Shown piece by piece: positions 1 through 12,396 of a stretch of 64,000 bases of DNA (positions are counted from its first letter, which is position 1; each line of letters starts with the position of its first letter). Origin of the DNA: Triops longicaudatus (lineage: Eukaryota; Arthropoda; Branchiopoda; Notostraca; Triopsidae); the NCBI GenBank assembly GCA_022885665.1, contig JAGQDJ010000072.1:62001-126000 (forward strand). Reading direction: 5' to 3'. The notes under the pieces were generated by a model, which had not been told where the DNA came from, did no database searches, and saw only the letters and a program-made list of their open reading frames with translations. A program made the translations under genes and the position numbers.

Positions 1-2
1 TT

Positions 3-3000
3 CCCTTGGGTCAATGTTGCCCAGTCTGCGTCGAAGAGGACGAGGAAACTGATTCTTCACCAGTACGTAGCCCAGCAATGTCATTGTGCTTTAAAATAAT
101 TTCTTGTTCTATTAGACCGGTGGAAGCCAACCCGCAGGTAGCCCACCTGAGGTAGCCATTCCCGGAGAACGAGTACGTTAAATGATTCAGCATGTTAATT
201 ACATGGCCTATAATATTACTCTATGGTATATTGTTCTTATTATAGGGACCCCAAGGTGAACGCGGCAGTCCTGGCCGTACCGGAGAAGCTGGTGAACCTG
301 GTTCCCCCGGTGTTCCTGGTATTCCCGGTAGCCCCGGTGCTCCTGGTCCTGTACCTGACATTACTCCGTTCTTGCAACAGTTGGCGGCAGTATCTGCTGG
401 CAATGAGAAAGGACCCGTCAGCGCACCCGACCCGTTTTCTTACTTACAAGCCCAAGTTGGACCTGTAGGTCCTCGTGGTGTTCCAGGTATGCATTTGGCT
501 TTCCTTTCCTAAAAAGATTAGGAAAGTGGCCATCAAACGAATAGCTAAGATAATTGTCAAAGAGAAAAAAATAAAAATTGGAAAGAAAACTATAAAGCAA
601 ATTCAAGTTTGCATGTTAATTTCAACTGAAATATTTCATGCACATTTTCTTGGTTAAATTTTTACAATATTAATCACACGTTCTATTTTTAGGTCCCCCC
701 GGACCCCAAGGCCCTCAAGGCTTCCAAGGATCTAGAGGAGAAGCTGGTGAAGCTGGACCGATTGGCCCACCTGGTATTGCTGGCCCCCGTGGTCTCCCCG
801 GTTTGCCTGGCAAAGACGTAAGTAGATATTTAAGAACGTATCAAACATCCAAAAGTCCGTAAATCACTAAATTGTCACAATGCACGTGACCTAAATTTTG
901 TCACTAAATTCTCGTGTGAATGACGAATGTACAAGACCTCAAGAACCTTGAGTTACCGAGTAAAATATTTTGAATGTGTGTGCTTTTTTTCATTACAGGG
1001 AGATGCTGGAGAAGACGGTCAAGCTGGACCTCCCGGTGCCCCTGGACCTCAAGGACCCCGTGGACTTCCCGGAATGCCTGGATTACCAGGAGTCAAAGGT
1101 ATTATTCGTGCTGTGTGAAGAAAAACTGCTAACATTTTATATAATGACAGGACACAGAGGTTTCCCTGGCTTGGATGGAAGCAAAGGTGAACAAGGACCT
1201 AGCGGTGAAAAGGGTAGTCAAGGCTCTCCTGGAGCTGCCGGTCCCATGGGACCAATGGTAGGTTACTTTCACTAAAATTTTTGAAGAACACATAATTAAT
1301 TGTTACATTTTAGGGACCCGCTGGACCCCGAGGCGAACGAGGCCGAGAAGGACCCCCCGGACCCCCTGGTTTGCGCGGTATTGACGGCTTGGCTGGACCT
1401 CCCGGACCATCTGTGAGTCCTATCTTTACTTTTACTAACTTTTTTGATAGTATTTCCCATTCGGAAATAATTAGTGATCGTAAAAGTAAAATCAAATAAA
1501 TTTTAACAAGCTTTCTTACTCAATTTAGGGTGCGATCGGTAAATCTGGACCCCCTGGTTTCCCTGGCAGCCCTGGACCTAAGGGTGACATGGGTGGACCT
1601 GGACCTAAAGGAAGTCAAGGATTGCAAGGTAGGGCCCTAGAAGTTATACGTTCTCGGATTTCTTAAAAATAGTGTGAATTTTTTACCTTAGGTCCTAGGG
1701 GTGAACCTGGTAAACCTGGTGTTCCTGGCGAAGCTGGCCCTCCTGGTAAACTTTCAAAATTTTCGCAAGTTAGATATACTTTAACTATTTAATCTCAGGA
1801 CCACCTGGTAAGGACGGTTTGAACGGCGAGAAGGGTGCTATTGGTGAGTCTGGTCCTACTGGATCTCCTGGTTTCCCTGGCGCGCGTGGTCCTCCTGGTC
1901 TTGCTGGCAGCCCTGGTACTGCAGGAGCTAAGGGCAACACGGTAAACAGATTATTCTGTGCTTTTACATTTCGGCAGAATACAAGCAAAAAAGAAAAAAA
2001 TACTTTGAGTTTCAAAATTGGTAAATTTCGTCTCTCTGAAATAGGGTGAACCTGGAACCCCTGGCATTAAAGGTGACACAGGACTTAAAGGAGAAATCGG
2101 CACCCCTGGACCTCGAGGCTTACCCGGCGCTCCTGGCGCTGCTGGCAAACGCGGCAAGATCGGTCAACGTGGACCTGCAGGTCTCATGGGACCTCCTGGT
2201 AAGTTTAATTTTTATGCGAAACTTAATTTTATTTTTCTTAATTGGCTCTGTATAAAGTAATACACATTAATGTTTCTATAAATTGCAGTTTTTAACGCAA
2301 TAAAATATGTTTTTAAACGTTCAAAGGTGAGAGAGGAGCACCTGGCGGCCGAGGATTACCCGGTGCAGATGGACCCCCTGGACCTAAAGGCAGTCCTGGT
2401 GACAAGGGACCTCCTGGTGCTGACGGAGCTAAAGGAAAACAAGGTATAATTTACCGGTTAAGCAGAAACTTGCCCATTACCTGGTTGTCATTCAAATAGG
2501 TGACCCTGGACGTCCTGGACCACCTGGTTTACAGGGATTGCGTGGTTTGACTGGAAGGGCAGGTCCCGCCGGCAAGCCTGGTACCCCTGGTGAACGAGGT
2601 CTTCCTGGTGCTGATGGCAAACCTGGCGAACAAGGTGTACAAGGTATTCAGGGACTCCCCGGACCTCTTGGTCCTCCTGGCGAGCGTGGCGCACCGGTAT
2701 GTTTACTTACGCACACTTTATCAATAAACGATCTTAAATTTTCCACTAACAACTTGCGATGTAAAGGGTGAAAATGGACGTGACGGAGAGCCTGGACCTA
2801 CTGGTGCCCCTGGACCTCGTGGCGACCCCGGTAAAGATGGCAGCGCTGGACAACCCGGTGTTCCTGGACCCGTTGGCAAGGATGGAGAACGCGGACCGCC
2901 CGGACCTTCTGGACCTCGTGGCTTCCAGGTAAGTTTTTGGAATTAAATAATATTTGATAAAGACTCTCGTGAATGTTTAATATTAAGTACTTTCATACAA

Positions 3001-6000
3001 CGTATCTCACGATTGGTTCGTAGGGTCTACCTGGTGTTGCTGGTACTCCTGGTTCACCCGGTAAAGATGGCGAACCCGGTATTCAGGGACCTACTGGCTT
3101 GCCTGGAGCAAGTGGACCACGAGGAGAACGAGGCTTCCCTGGTAATTTCACACGCGTTTCGTGAACCTGGTTATGAGCAGTCATGTAAAGACAAAATACT
3201 TATCTAGGTGAACGAGGACCTATTGGACCCCCTGGCAGTCCCGGAGAGCGAGGACCTGTTGGTATGATGGGAGCTGACGGACCTGCTGTACGTATTCAAG
3301 CGTTGTATTTCATCGGATTATTTATTTTAATTTTCACTATTTTTTGACAGGGTCCCCCAGGACCTAAGGGTGACAAGGGTCACTCTGGACCTTCTGGCCT
3401 TGTGGTAAGTTCACGCAGCTTTTTCCACATTAGCTTCTAATTAAAGACGGGTTCATTTTTTCTAAAATCTGAATATCACCGCAAATTAAAGTTATTAAAA
3501 TAAAGGAAGTAGGCAAATGTGAGTAGTAGTTGTATATTTCAAATAGTGTCATAAAACCGTACACAGGATACAACCCTAGCTTACTGTTTCGATATTTAAT
3601 ACCTTTTGGTATATGGTAAATGTTACATCAACAGCTATTAAAGTGAAACGATGTACGGCAACGAGCAAAGCTCACGGCGATGAAAGAAATATAAATTAAA
3701 AAAAAATACCTTTTGGTTAAGATGCAGTTATCTGAAACGGGGTTCTTATGTAGGGTTTGCCTGGTCAACGAGGTCAACCAGGTTTACCCGGCGAAAAAGG
3801 AGAACGCGGTGCTCAAGGTCCCGTTGGCCCTGAAGGACCTTCTGGCAAACAAGGTAAATTTCACTCCATGGTAACGCTCGTTAACTCGATTACCCTGAAA
3901 TAAATATCCCGAATCGTTGCAGAAAAGATAGACTTCATTTCTCTTTCTTCCCCTTGTAGGCGAACGAGGACCCCAGGGTATCATGGGTCCCCCTGGTCCT
4001 CCTGGCGAGCCCGCTGAGCGCGGTGACACTGGTGCCCCTGGACCTGCTGGTGAACCTGGTGCTTCTGGCAGCCCTGGTGAGCGAGGACCTGCTGGACCTC
4101 AAGGTTTACAGGTAAGAAAATTTCCTCATATCTACAGGGTTAAATTACATGAAGTATTTGTTCTCAAAACAGCATTTAATGCCTTTTTCATATAGGGATT
4201 CCCTGGACCTCAAGGCTCTCCTGGTGTTTCTGGTCAAAAGGGAGAACGTGGATTGACTGGACCTAAGGGAGAACAAGGCAACCCTGGCCCCGTTGGTAAG
4301 CAATTACTTTCTGTAAATCTCATAAGCTAATATTATGCTTTACTCACATTCACTTAGGCAATCCTGGTGAGATGGGTCCTGCTGGTCTGCCTGGATTGAC
4401 CGGAGCTAAGGGAGGACGCGGTGAGCAAGGACAGAAGGGTGATCAAGGTTTGATGGGACCTCCTGGCCGTCCTGGCGAACAAGGACAAAGCGTACGTTTT
4501 GCTACCATTATTTCTAACGAAAAAGGGTTCCGTCACATTACAGTTTAATTGAATATGTATAGGGACCTCCTGGTAGCCCCGGCATTGCCGGACCTGCCGG
4601 ATTACCCGGTATTAAAGGACAACCCGGAGATACTGGCCGACCTGGTGCACCTGGACCTCAAGGTACGATAGCTTTCTTTTACGTTTGACAGGAGTTAACT
4701 AAGCCAGTACGATTTTGCAGGTAATGCCGGAGCCCCTGGACCCGAAGGACCCAAGGGTGAACAAGGCAGCGAAGGACCCCCAGGACCTCTTGGACCTCAA
4801 GGCCCAGTCGGACCTGCTGGTGACCGTGGCTTACCTGGATTGCCTGGACCTGTTGGTGCCCCTGGACAACGTGGACAACGCGGTAGCCCTGTAAGTTCTG
4901 TTTTACTAACCCGAGAGCTTATATTGCTTGTTTTAAAAACAGCCAATATTCTATGGGATGAAGAACAGAAACTTATTCGTACAACTGCTGTCATTTCTTA
5001 GGGTGAAACTGGTGCTCCTGGCAAACCTGGCAATGAGGGACCACCAGGTTTGATGGGTCTTACTGGACCCCCAGGCCCTGTCGGACCTGCTGGCGAACCT
5101 GGACCCGAAGGTATAGTAATTTGTGATTTTTCAGTTTGCTCAAAACTTAACATGTCTCGCCATTAGGACCCCCTGGAAAGGAAGGAGCACCTGGTGTCGC
5201 TGGCAGACCAGGAGATAAAGGACCTGCTGGAGTACAAGGAGCTATGGGACCACCTGGACCTCCTGGATTCCCTGTAAATTAAAGGATGATGGGCAAAATT
5301 AAACATGTCACTTACCATGTTGGTTTTCATTACAGGGAGCTCCTGGTAACAGTGGACCCCCCGGTGCCACTGGTGAACGCGGTAACCCTGGTGAACCTGG
5401 ACCTCAAGGTGTAGAAGGACCTCCTGTAAGTAATTTTGAAAAGAATGGATTATTGTCTCAAAATGTTGTACTGGCGTGAAAAATACTGATTTCTTTATGT
5501 CTACTAAATGTTACAGGGACCTCGCGGCAAAAACGGCGCCCCTGGAGCTCAAGGTGAACGTGGTGAACGTGGAGAAGGTGGCGCAAAGGGAGCTAAGGGT
5601 CATCGCGGTTTGATTGGTCTTCAAGGATTACCCGGACCTGCTGTAATGATTTACATTGCTTCAACGTGTAAATCTATAAGATGCTTCTTTCTTTTAGGGA
5701 CCTATGGGAGAAAAGGGTATGACTGGAGCTCAAGGCTCACCCGGCAAACCTGGAGAACCTGGCCCGAAAGGTACGTATTTTTTCATCCCGAAAGTCCGTT
5801 ACTCATAAAATTTGTTATTGCAGGACCTCCTGGCAGAGATGGCAGTCCTGGATTGCAGGGTATTATGGGACCCCCTGGACCTCGGGGATCTCCTGGTGAA
5901 CCTGGTAAGCAGAAATACTGAAGATTGCCTTACGAGCTTTCCTGAAATGTGATTTTAAAAAATAGAGCTTACGTTGCATTTATTGCGTGGAAACATACCT

Positions 6001-7111
6001 TAGTAATGCTTATAATGTTATTTTCCGTGAACAGGTAAACAGGGTATTCAGGGTATTGCTGGTCCTCCTGGTCCTCCCGGTCCCCCTGGCGAGTCTATGG
6101 GATACGATGCTGCAGCATTGGCAGCAATTCTGGGACAAGGTCAATCCAAGGGACCCGATCCCGGTGATGATCCTACTGTTGGTATGCGCATTTTCTCCAA
6201 GGAACTCACCAACGACGAACGCAAGGCGTTGGTTGTAAAGGCTTACGAACAGCTCAAGATGACATTTGACAAGTACACCAAGCCTACCGGTGACAAAGAC
6301 GCTCCTGCTAAGACCTGCAGAGATCTGGCCGTTGCTCACCCTGAACTTCCTTCCGGTAAAATTTACCTTTTGTAGTCCCGTTTGAACTCGATTCTATGCC
6401 AAACCATGTATAGGCGAATACTGGATCGATCCTAACCAAGGAGATAGCCGTGACTCCATCTTGGTCTACTGCGACGTGAAGAAACGCGCTACCTGTCTAC
6501 GACCTAAACCAGAGAAGACCAAGCCTATGACCTACCAAGGCAAACCTCGCGCTGAAGTCTGGTTCTCTGAAATGGACAGTGGCTACCAATTCACATACAA
6601 GACGGACTCCAACCAATTGACGTTCTTGCAAATGCTCAGCAGCCACGGCAGCCAGAACTTGACCTACCATTGCTTGAAATCCGTAGCTCACTACGACACT
6701 CAGGAGCGGTCGTTCAACAAAGCTATTAAGATCATGGGATGGAACGATGCCGAGTTGTCTGCCAAGGGCAAGAAACAATTCAAATATGAAGTTACTGAAG
6801 ACGGTTGTAAGGTTAGTTTTTCCGTATTTACCAGGAAAAGAAGCTTAAACGTTTAGTTTTTCGTACATGTACGTTCTAAATTCCAAACTCATCCATGAAT
6901 CAACATCCAGTCGCAATGAAAATCTCGTTGTGCTTTATTAACCATTTGTTTTCTTATTTTCTAGTTCCGCGGTGATGAATGGGCCAAGACTGTCATCACG
7001 TACGAATCAAACAAACCCAGTCGCATTCCATTCGTAGACGTGGGTGTGGTCGATGTAGGTGATTCAAGCCAACAGTTTTCGTTGGAATTGGGTATGGCCT
7101 GCTTCTGGTAG
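3..7111 (+). CDS. Fibrillar collagen alpha chain, 5'-truncated by window edge
   Basis: Extracellular fibril-forming procollagen chain. About 31 exons are in the window (3-62, 246-486, 693-817, 999-1098, then 26 more to 6355, 6414-6811, 6965-7111), giving about 1372 residues. It opens at the end of a VWC domain (GQCCPVC), then has a minor collagenous stretch, an N-telopeptide ([12 protein letters not shown]) and a major Gly-X-Y helix that I count as 338 triplets. KGHRG crosslink motifs sit near both helix ends (about residues 84 and 927). A COLFI C-propeptide follows ([24 protein letters not shown]), ending GMACFW before the stop. Order and length match clade A/B fibrillar chains. Odd points: one Gly is replaced by Ala (4013-4015), the two interchain cysteines of the propeptide are absent, and many introns split Gly codons. 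The start codon and N-terminal exons lie upstream of the window. Confidence 0.95.
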
Positions 7112-7729
7112 ACCTGTATTGAAGATGTACTATTCCCGTCTGTGTTTTTCTCTGAAACGTTATCACGTCTTATCGGGAAAAAAAAAAACCTTTAAAGCTA
7201 GAATTCCCTTTGTCAACCCAACTATCACTGCCAAAAATTAGACCGAGAAATGTCGATTTCGTAAATCTACATCTACCAATTATTGTTTTAACAACGTCAG
7301 ATTTATGCTATCTTCTCCCGGTGTTTAGTTCGTCTCTCGCTCGCGTTATTTTTTATTTTACCTGTGGTCAAACAGCTTCATTCAATGCCTTAATCTACTA
7401 CGCATGGATACGTTTATAGAAAAAGTGTAGTATCTCAAAAGAAAAAAGTACGTGACGGTATAAAATACATGTCTTCTATTTCCTACAGAAACACCATTTT
7501 ACAATTACTTTCGTGGTCTAGTGAAGATTTTTTTCTGTACATTAGCTCTTTCACTGTGATTATAAAGCACCACAGCTTTTTCTGGGCTGTAACTGGGCAA
7601 ACACATCCTGTCAATCAGATCAGTTAAAAATCGGAAAGACATTATACGTAATATGAGATCAGGAAATACTTCATAACAAGAAAAAGAAAGTCAAATAATG
7701 TTTTAAACTGACCTAAATCACTTTCATAA

Positions 7730-7735
7730 AATAAA
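7730..7735 (+). terminator. Possible poly(A) signal of the collagen gene
   Basis: An AATAAA hexamer lies about 620 bases after the collagen stop codon and is the first exact one I see there. Placement is inferred; no transcript end is visible. Confidence 0.35.
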
Positions 7736-7835
7736 CAAAATAACTTACCATCTACATGGGGCAAAAATCCTACCAGATCGTACTCGGAAGCAATTATATA
7801 AATCAGTCGAAAAACGAAGTTAAGAGGGACGAAAA

Positions 7836-8125
7836 TCACACAAAACGACGTGAGAGTAACGAACAGAGAGAAATCACGTAAAGAAGTGAAATGAAGTTGA
7901 TAGATCTGTCAAATAACGATTTACAATGAGTTAAAATAACGCGTAGCAAGGTAAGAATAACAAAGAACGGAGTTGGCAGTGTAAAGTGGGAACTGCAAGT
8001 GAGCATACGCGGATACCTTTTCTGATAAAAAAAACGAACACATAAGAAACAACACAAAGCGGCGTAACAATCGCGTAAAACGAGGACATGATCGCGCAAA
8101 GCGGGGTAATGATCGCCCAAAGAGG
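7836..8125. repeat. Degenerate tandem repeat, unit about 21 bp
   Basis: Between the collagen and PPIG genes a short unit recurs in decayed form. The clearest copies are the last three (about 8064-8125), each reading roughly taa-tgatcgc-gcaaag-cgggg; weaker copies (aacgattt, aacgcgtagcaagg, aacaaagaacgg) extend upstream. The reverse strand stays open across it because the unit length is near a multiple of three. I see no gene in it. The rest of 7112-8610 is AT-rich 3' UTR and the PPIG promoter. Confidence 0.5.
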
Positions 8126-8610
8126 GGTCACTCTCCATTATGTACGTTTTTTTTAATTACGTTACAATAACTCAAATTTAACCTTCCGCACTTCGACATC
8201 TTTTTCTATGTATTGACGGGAAGTCTACACTCACACACGTGAGTTGAAAATGCATGTTTTTCTACGATTGTCAACAAAAACTGTAAACCGACGGAACGTA
8301 GCACCCAATGTGGCGATTTATCTATTTATTTATTGCGATTTATTGCTTCATGTATATAACAATGCCTCATGCGGTCATTTATTGCAGTCGCCGTCATTTG
8401 TGTAATGGTTGCGAGATGTCGCTGGAGTAACACGCGCGACGCCATTGTTTATCTTTTCAGGAAAAAGTGGTTTTCCATCGTCTAAAAGACAACGCACTGG
8501 AATACCAACCGCATGCACCCAAATCTGAACAAGTACCGCATATCAAACACGTGATGAGTAGAATATTGATTTAAGTTTGATTCTCTTTCTCTATATAGGG
8601 TTTTTCAAGC

Positions 8611-11600
8611 ATGAACTCATCAAAACATAAGCCGCGATGCTTTATAGATGTGGAGATTGGGGGAGTGAGTGTGGGACGAGTTGTATTCGAGCTCTATTCT
8701 GATACATGTCCCAAAACCGCGGAGAATTTTCGCGCTTTATGCACCGGAGAAGCTGGAATTGGAAAGGTAGTACTAATACGTGTATTCTGTCAATACTGAC
8801 TGGTTTAAGTACACAGAAAACTGGCAAACCTTTGCATTATAAAGGCACTGTATTCCACCGAGTTGTGAAAGATTTTATGGTCCAGTCGGGAGATTTCAGT
8901 AATAACAATGGTACAGGTGGAGAGTCAATCTACGGACCGACATTTCCAGGTAAGATCAAGCCAGTGTTCTCTTTAGAACACTAACGAAAAGGTAGTTTTA
9001 ATCGATTTTTTTCTTGCATAGATGAAAATCTGGAACTCAAGCACGATGTGCCTTACTTGCTGTCTATGGCCAATAGAGGCCCGAATACCAACAGTTCTCA
9101 GTTCTTTATGTAAGTTTCATGTTGCTTAAACAATCCTAGCGTTTTAATTTACTGCAGAGTATTCCCAACCATAAGTGAAGTCTACTTAAATTTAGCACAC
9201 CTGTACTTCTATTGGCGTGTTAATTACTTGACATGACACCAATTGTTGCAGTGCATAAGTCTTCTTTGATAATGTCCCTTCATATCATTTGCTGTTTTTA
9301 GCACTACACAGCCAGCACATCACTTGGACGGGTACGCATTCGCTTATTAAACGCATTCTTTCGACTAATAACTACCCTTAATATAGAATACACGTCGTAT
9401 TTGGTCATGTCATCAGTGGCCAAGGAGTTATTAAACAAATAGAAGGCCTACCGGTGGATCGAATGAGTCGACCATTGCAAGACGCTCGAATTGCAAATTG
9501 TGGAGAGCTTGTCCCCAAAACGAAACCTAAAGGTGCTTGTTTTGTGTTGTGAATAACTCTTAGACATTTTTGCAATTTTACTTTAATGTTGTAGACGAGA
9601 AGAAGAAGAAAAAGGAAAAGGTAGAAGATTCTTCGTCGTCGTCTGAGGAGGAAAAGGAGAAGAAGAAGAAAAAGAAGAAACACAAGCAGAAATCCAAAAG
9701 TGATAAGTAAGTTTGCTATCAATTTTAAAGAAAGATTAAAGCAGGTATTCGTCCTTCCTGTTGTAGGGAAAGCGATGTAGAAGAAGGAGAGTTAAAAGAA
9801 CCTGAGCTGCCATTGCACCCCTTAGTTACCGTTAGCAACCTCAAGGTGGAAGAGATTCCTGACGTACCGAAAAATAAATTTCTAGATCGCGGAGGCGGAG
9901 ACAGAGACAAAGGACGCGATGGTGGCCGAGAGGTACGTCGCAGGGATACGTATGACAGCAGAAATAGGCGGATTGGTTATCGGAACGGAAGAGAACGCAG
10001 GAATTCCACCACCAAGAGCGGCCGCAAAATTAAGGGTCGCGGAGCATTGGTACGTCGTGTTTCTTGATTTTTTACCATTACCTTAATACCCGCCTCCTTA
10101 GCGGTACCGCACGCCTTCGAGGTCACGTTCTCGCAGTCGTAGTCGCACCCCACCTCATTGGCGCCAAGAGCAGAAGCGAACCATATCCTTGAAGGAGTAT
10201 GAGGTCTGAAATATTCATTACATTTAGAATACTTAGGATAATTTATTAATTAACAATTTCTTATTTCAGGAAAAGGAAAAAGAGAAGAAAGAGCACGAGG
10301 AAGAAGTACGTCGTCGTGAAGAAGAAAGAAAGAAGCGCCATGAGGAAAGAGAGCGCAAGGAAAAAGAAGCGATCTTGGAAAGGGAGCTTAAAGAGATGGA
10401 ACGTCAGCTAAATATGGGACCAGCGTAAGACTTTGGTTTTCTTCACTCTTGAATCCCACGGTTTCTAGATGCACGGTGTAGTTGGTTTCCGTACTTTGCA
10501 AATGGGCATAGTGGAACTCCGATTTCGTCAACCCTAATTACGGAGACTCTTAATTACGTCTGTCGTCTCGGAAATTTTTCCAACTCCGTGAACAGAAGGT
10601 TTTGCACTGATTCTGAAGCACTCTGTCATAGGAATGTGTGCGAAATTTCTTTTTCTACTATACTGTTTTTTTTTATTTATTTCTTTTATTTTTTGACTGA
10701 ATCTTCTCAATGCATTTAAATGCGAGTCTTGGGCCATTTATTTTTCGAACGTACTCTGGTTCCGGACAATTGACAAAAATTGCAGTTCTACTGTAACGGA
10801 GAAGGATAGTAGTATCGTGTTTTTAAAATAGTTCAAGATGTTAGCTGTCGCTCTGGAATTCGTGTTTATATTTATTTCCTAATAGCCTTACGGAAACCAC
10901 TGAACCTGCACCAACCGAAGCTAGTCCGCAGACGCGGTCACCTGAATTGCACCCCCCTGGCGTCAACATGGATATGGATGACTTAGATTATGAAGCTATG
11001 GAAGGCACGGAAAACGTAGACGAAGAACCAAAGGCATCCCAGGTGGAAGAAGCCGGCGGAGTTCCCCTGCTTTCGGCCGTACCTGCTAGAAAGGACGCAA
11101 ACGGCAATGATTCTGATAGTTCCGGACAAGCTTTGGATTCCGAGACGCTAGAAGGATTACGGGGCAAGGATAAAGCCCGTTCTAAATTGCCGAGTCCTGA
11201 AAGCGAAGATATTCGTCAGCGCTTCAGTAGCCGAGAAGAAGAAGGAAAGTCCCGCGGGCTGAAGAGTGCAGCTGCGGGTAACAGCAAAATACCAGCTGAT
11301 TTTGAATCCCGTTCTCCGTCTCGTTCCAAGACGCCCTTGTATGCTCACTTGCTCGAAAAGGGGGCGCCTGAGGCCAAACAGTCCTCGACGGTCGTTGCTG
11401 GAGCTGTTGCTGATCATCGAGCCACTGAGAAAAATTCAGCAGAAGACGAACCAGTGGAGACCATTCCGCTCTTGATTAACCGAAAAGACACCCATGCGGA
11501 CGTTAGAAAGAGCAAGTCACCTGATCGGGCGGCACGAAACCGCAGCGCGAGCAAAGAAAAGGACAACAACCGAGACAAAGATGCCAAAAAGCGATCTAGA

Positions 11601-11744
11601 CGCTCAAGCTCGCGCGAGAAGTCACGCAACCAGCACAAGAGAGGAGGAAGTCGTGACCGTCACCGAGATCACCGTGATCGCAGCGATCGTCGCCGCAGAT
11701 CGCGCTCACGTTCCCGTAGTCGCAACCGTTCGAGGCGTCATTAG
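8611..11744 (+). CDS. PPIG: SR-type nuclear cyclophilin, PPIG (Moca-cyp) orthologue
   Basis: Peptidyl-prolyl cis-trans isomerase of nuclear speckles, linked in animals to splicing and the phosphorylated CTD of RNA polymerase II. Ten exons: 8611-8766, 8817-8949, 9022-9109, 9302-9331, 9387-9532, 9595-9706, 9767-10049, 10102-10203, 10270-10424, 10886-11744; 687 residues. Residues 1-185 are a complete cyclophilin domain with the active-site block [15 protein letters not shown], then [14 protein letters not shown] and the late HLDG-HVVFG motif. A Lys/Glu/Ser-rich linker leads to the PPIG signature ([28 protein letters not shown]), an acidic stretch and an RS-rich tail ending [11 protein letters not shown]. 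The combination of cyclophilin with these motifs is specific to PPIG. The start is the first ATG after stops and matches the family N-terminus. Intron 9 (10425-10885) holds a decayed transposon. Confidence 0.94.
10507..10795. mobile_element. Decayed Tc1/mariner-superfamily (pogo/Tigger-like) MITE
   Basis: Two ends in inverted orientation lie inside PPIG intron 9: atagtggaactccgatttcg on the left, and on the right ttgacaaaaattgcagttct followed by actgta, whose reverse complement begins tacagtagaact. The shared core (AGTRGAACTcCRATTT.GTCAA) resembles termini of pogo/Tigger-type elements, and both outer edges carry TA. No transposase is left in the roughly 290 bp between them. Family naming is from memory of terminal sequences. 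Confidence 0.5.
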
Positions 11745-11971
11745 CCAGTCGGCTTTTCGCAGGAGGAAGCTGTCCCTTGCCTCCACGGCGCTGGATTTTT
11801 TTTTTCTTTTTTATTGTTTCACGGACAAAAATTTGAGTTGACTGATTCCGAACCCACACATGAAAGTGGAAACAAACAAAAAGGGACAATACAATCAATA
11901 TTCCGAAAGTACTCGAGAAATTGCTTTATATTCCTATATATTTACACAAGATACTTAAATTCGACCATCTA

Positions 11972-12396
11972 TTAACTGGGAATTGTCTCACTTTTAGGTT
12001 TCGTGGCTTCTTGCATAAGTTCATACAATTGACTAATTTGCTCGTCGCGGAATAATTCAAGTTCTTGCTCGGTTAAAGGTTTTCCAAGTGATCCATCGCC
12101 TTTTATGATACCTTTGATGCCTAATTGTTTGGCCAATACGATAGCGTAACTCTAGGGAGGCCAGAGCATAGTTATTAGATTTTTTGCAATAATAGATGTA
12201 GATTTGAGTTTCTTACTGCCCATTCATGCATGAAGACTTTGGCTTCCTCTGGTTGACACGTTTTGTGGCGTTTAAACTCTTCTTTTACGTAAGCATCGCC
12301 GAGAGCTCTGATTTCAGTAGGCAGACCATAATGTAGTTTTAGACAAGTTTTGTAAAGCAAGCGCACTCGCTGTCCATGGGACATTGAAGTAGTCAT
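11972..12396 (-). CDS. SDHAF3: SDHAF3 (ACN9) succinate dehydrogenase assembly factor
   Basis: Mitochondrial matrix LYR-family chaperone that helps assemble the iron-sulfur subunit of complex II. Two exons, 12217-12396 and 11972-12151 on the minus strand, encode 119 residues (human protein 125). The N-terminus reads RVRLLYKTCLKLHYGLP, with LYK in place of the LYR motif. Family blocks follow: LGDAYVKEEFKRHKT, the second-exon LGIKGIIKGDGSLGKPLTEQ and LFRDEQISQLYELMQEATKP. The start at 12396 gives MTTSMSHGQRV, matching the short family N-terminus; an upstream in-frame ATG at 12453 would add residues with no family counterpart. It converges on PPIG with 227 bases between the stops. A TTTATT at 11810-11815 is a plausible poly(A) signal for this strand and would put the transcript end close to the PPIG stop. 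Confidence 0.93.

Noticed and set aside
221..5921. Many Pro/Gly-rich open frames on the opposite strand and in other frames across the collagen gene
   Set aside because: They are shadows of Gly-X-Y coding sequence (GGN and CCN reverse into each other) and do not respect splice sites.
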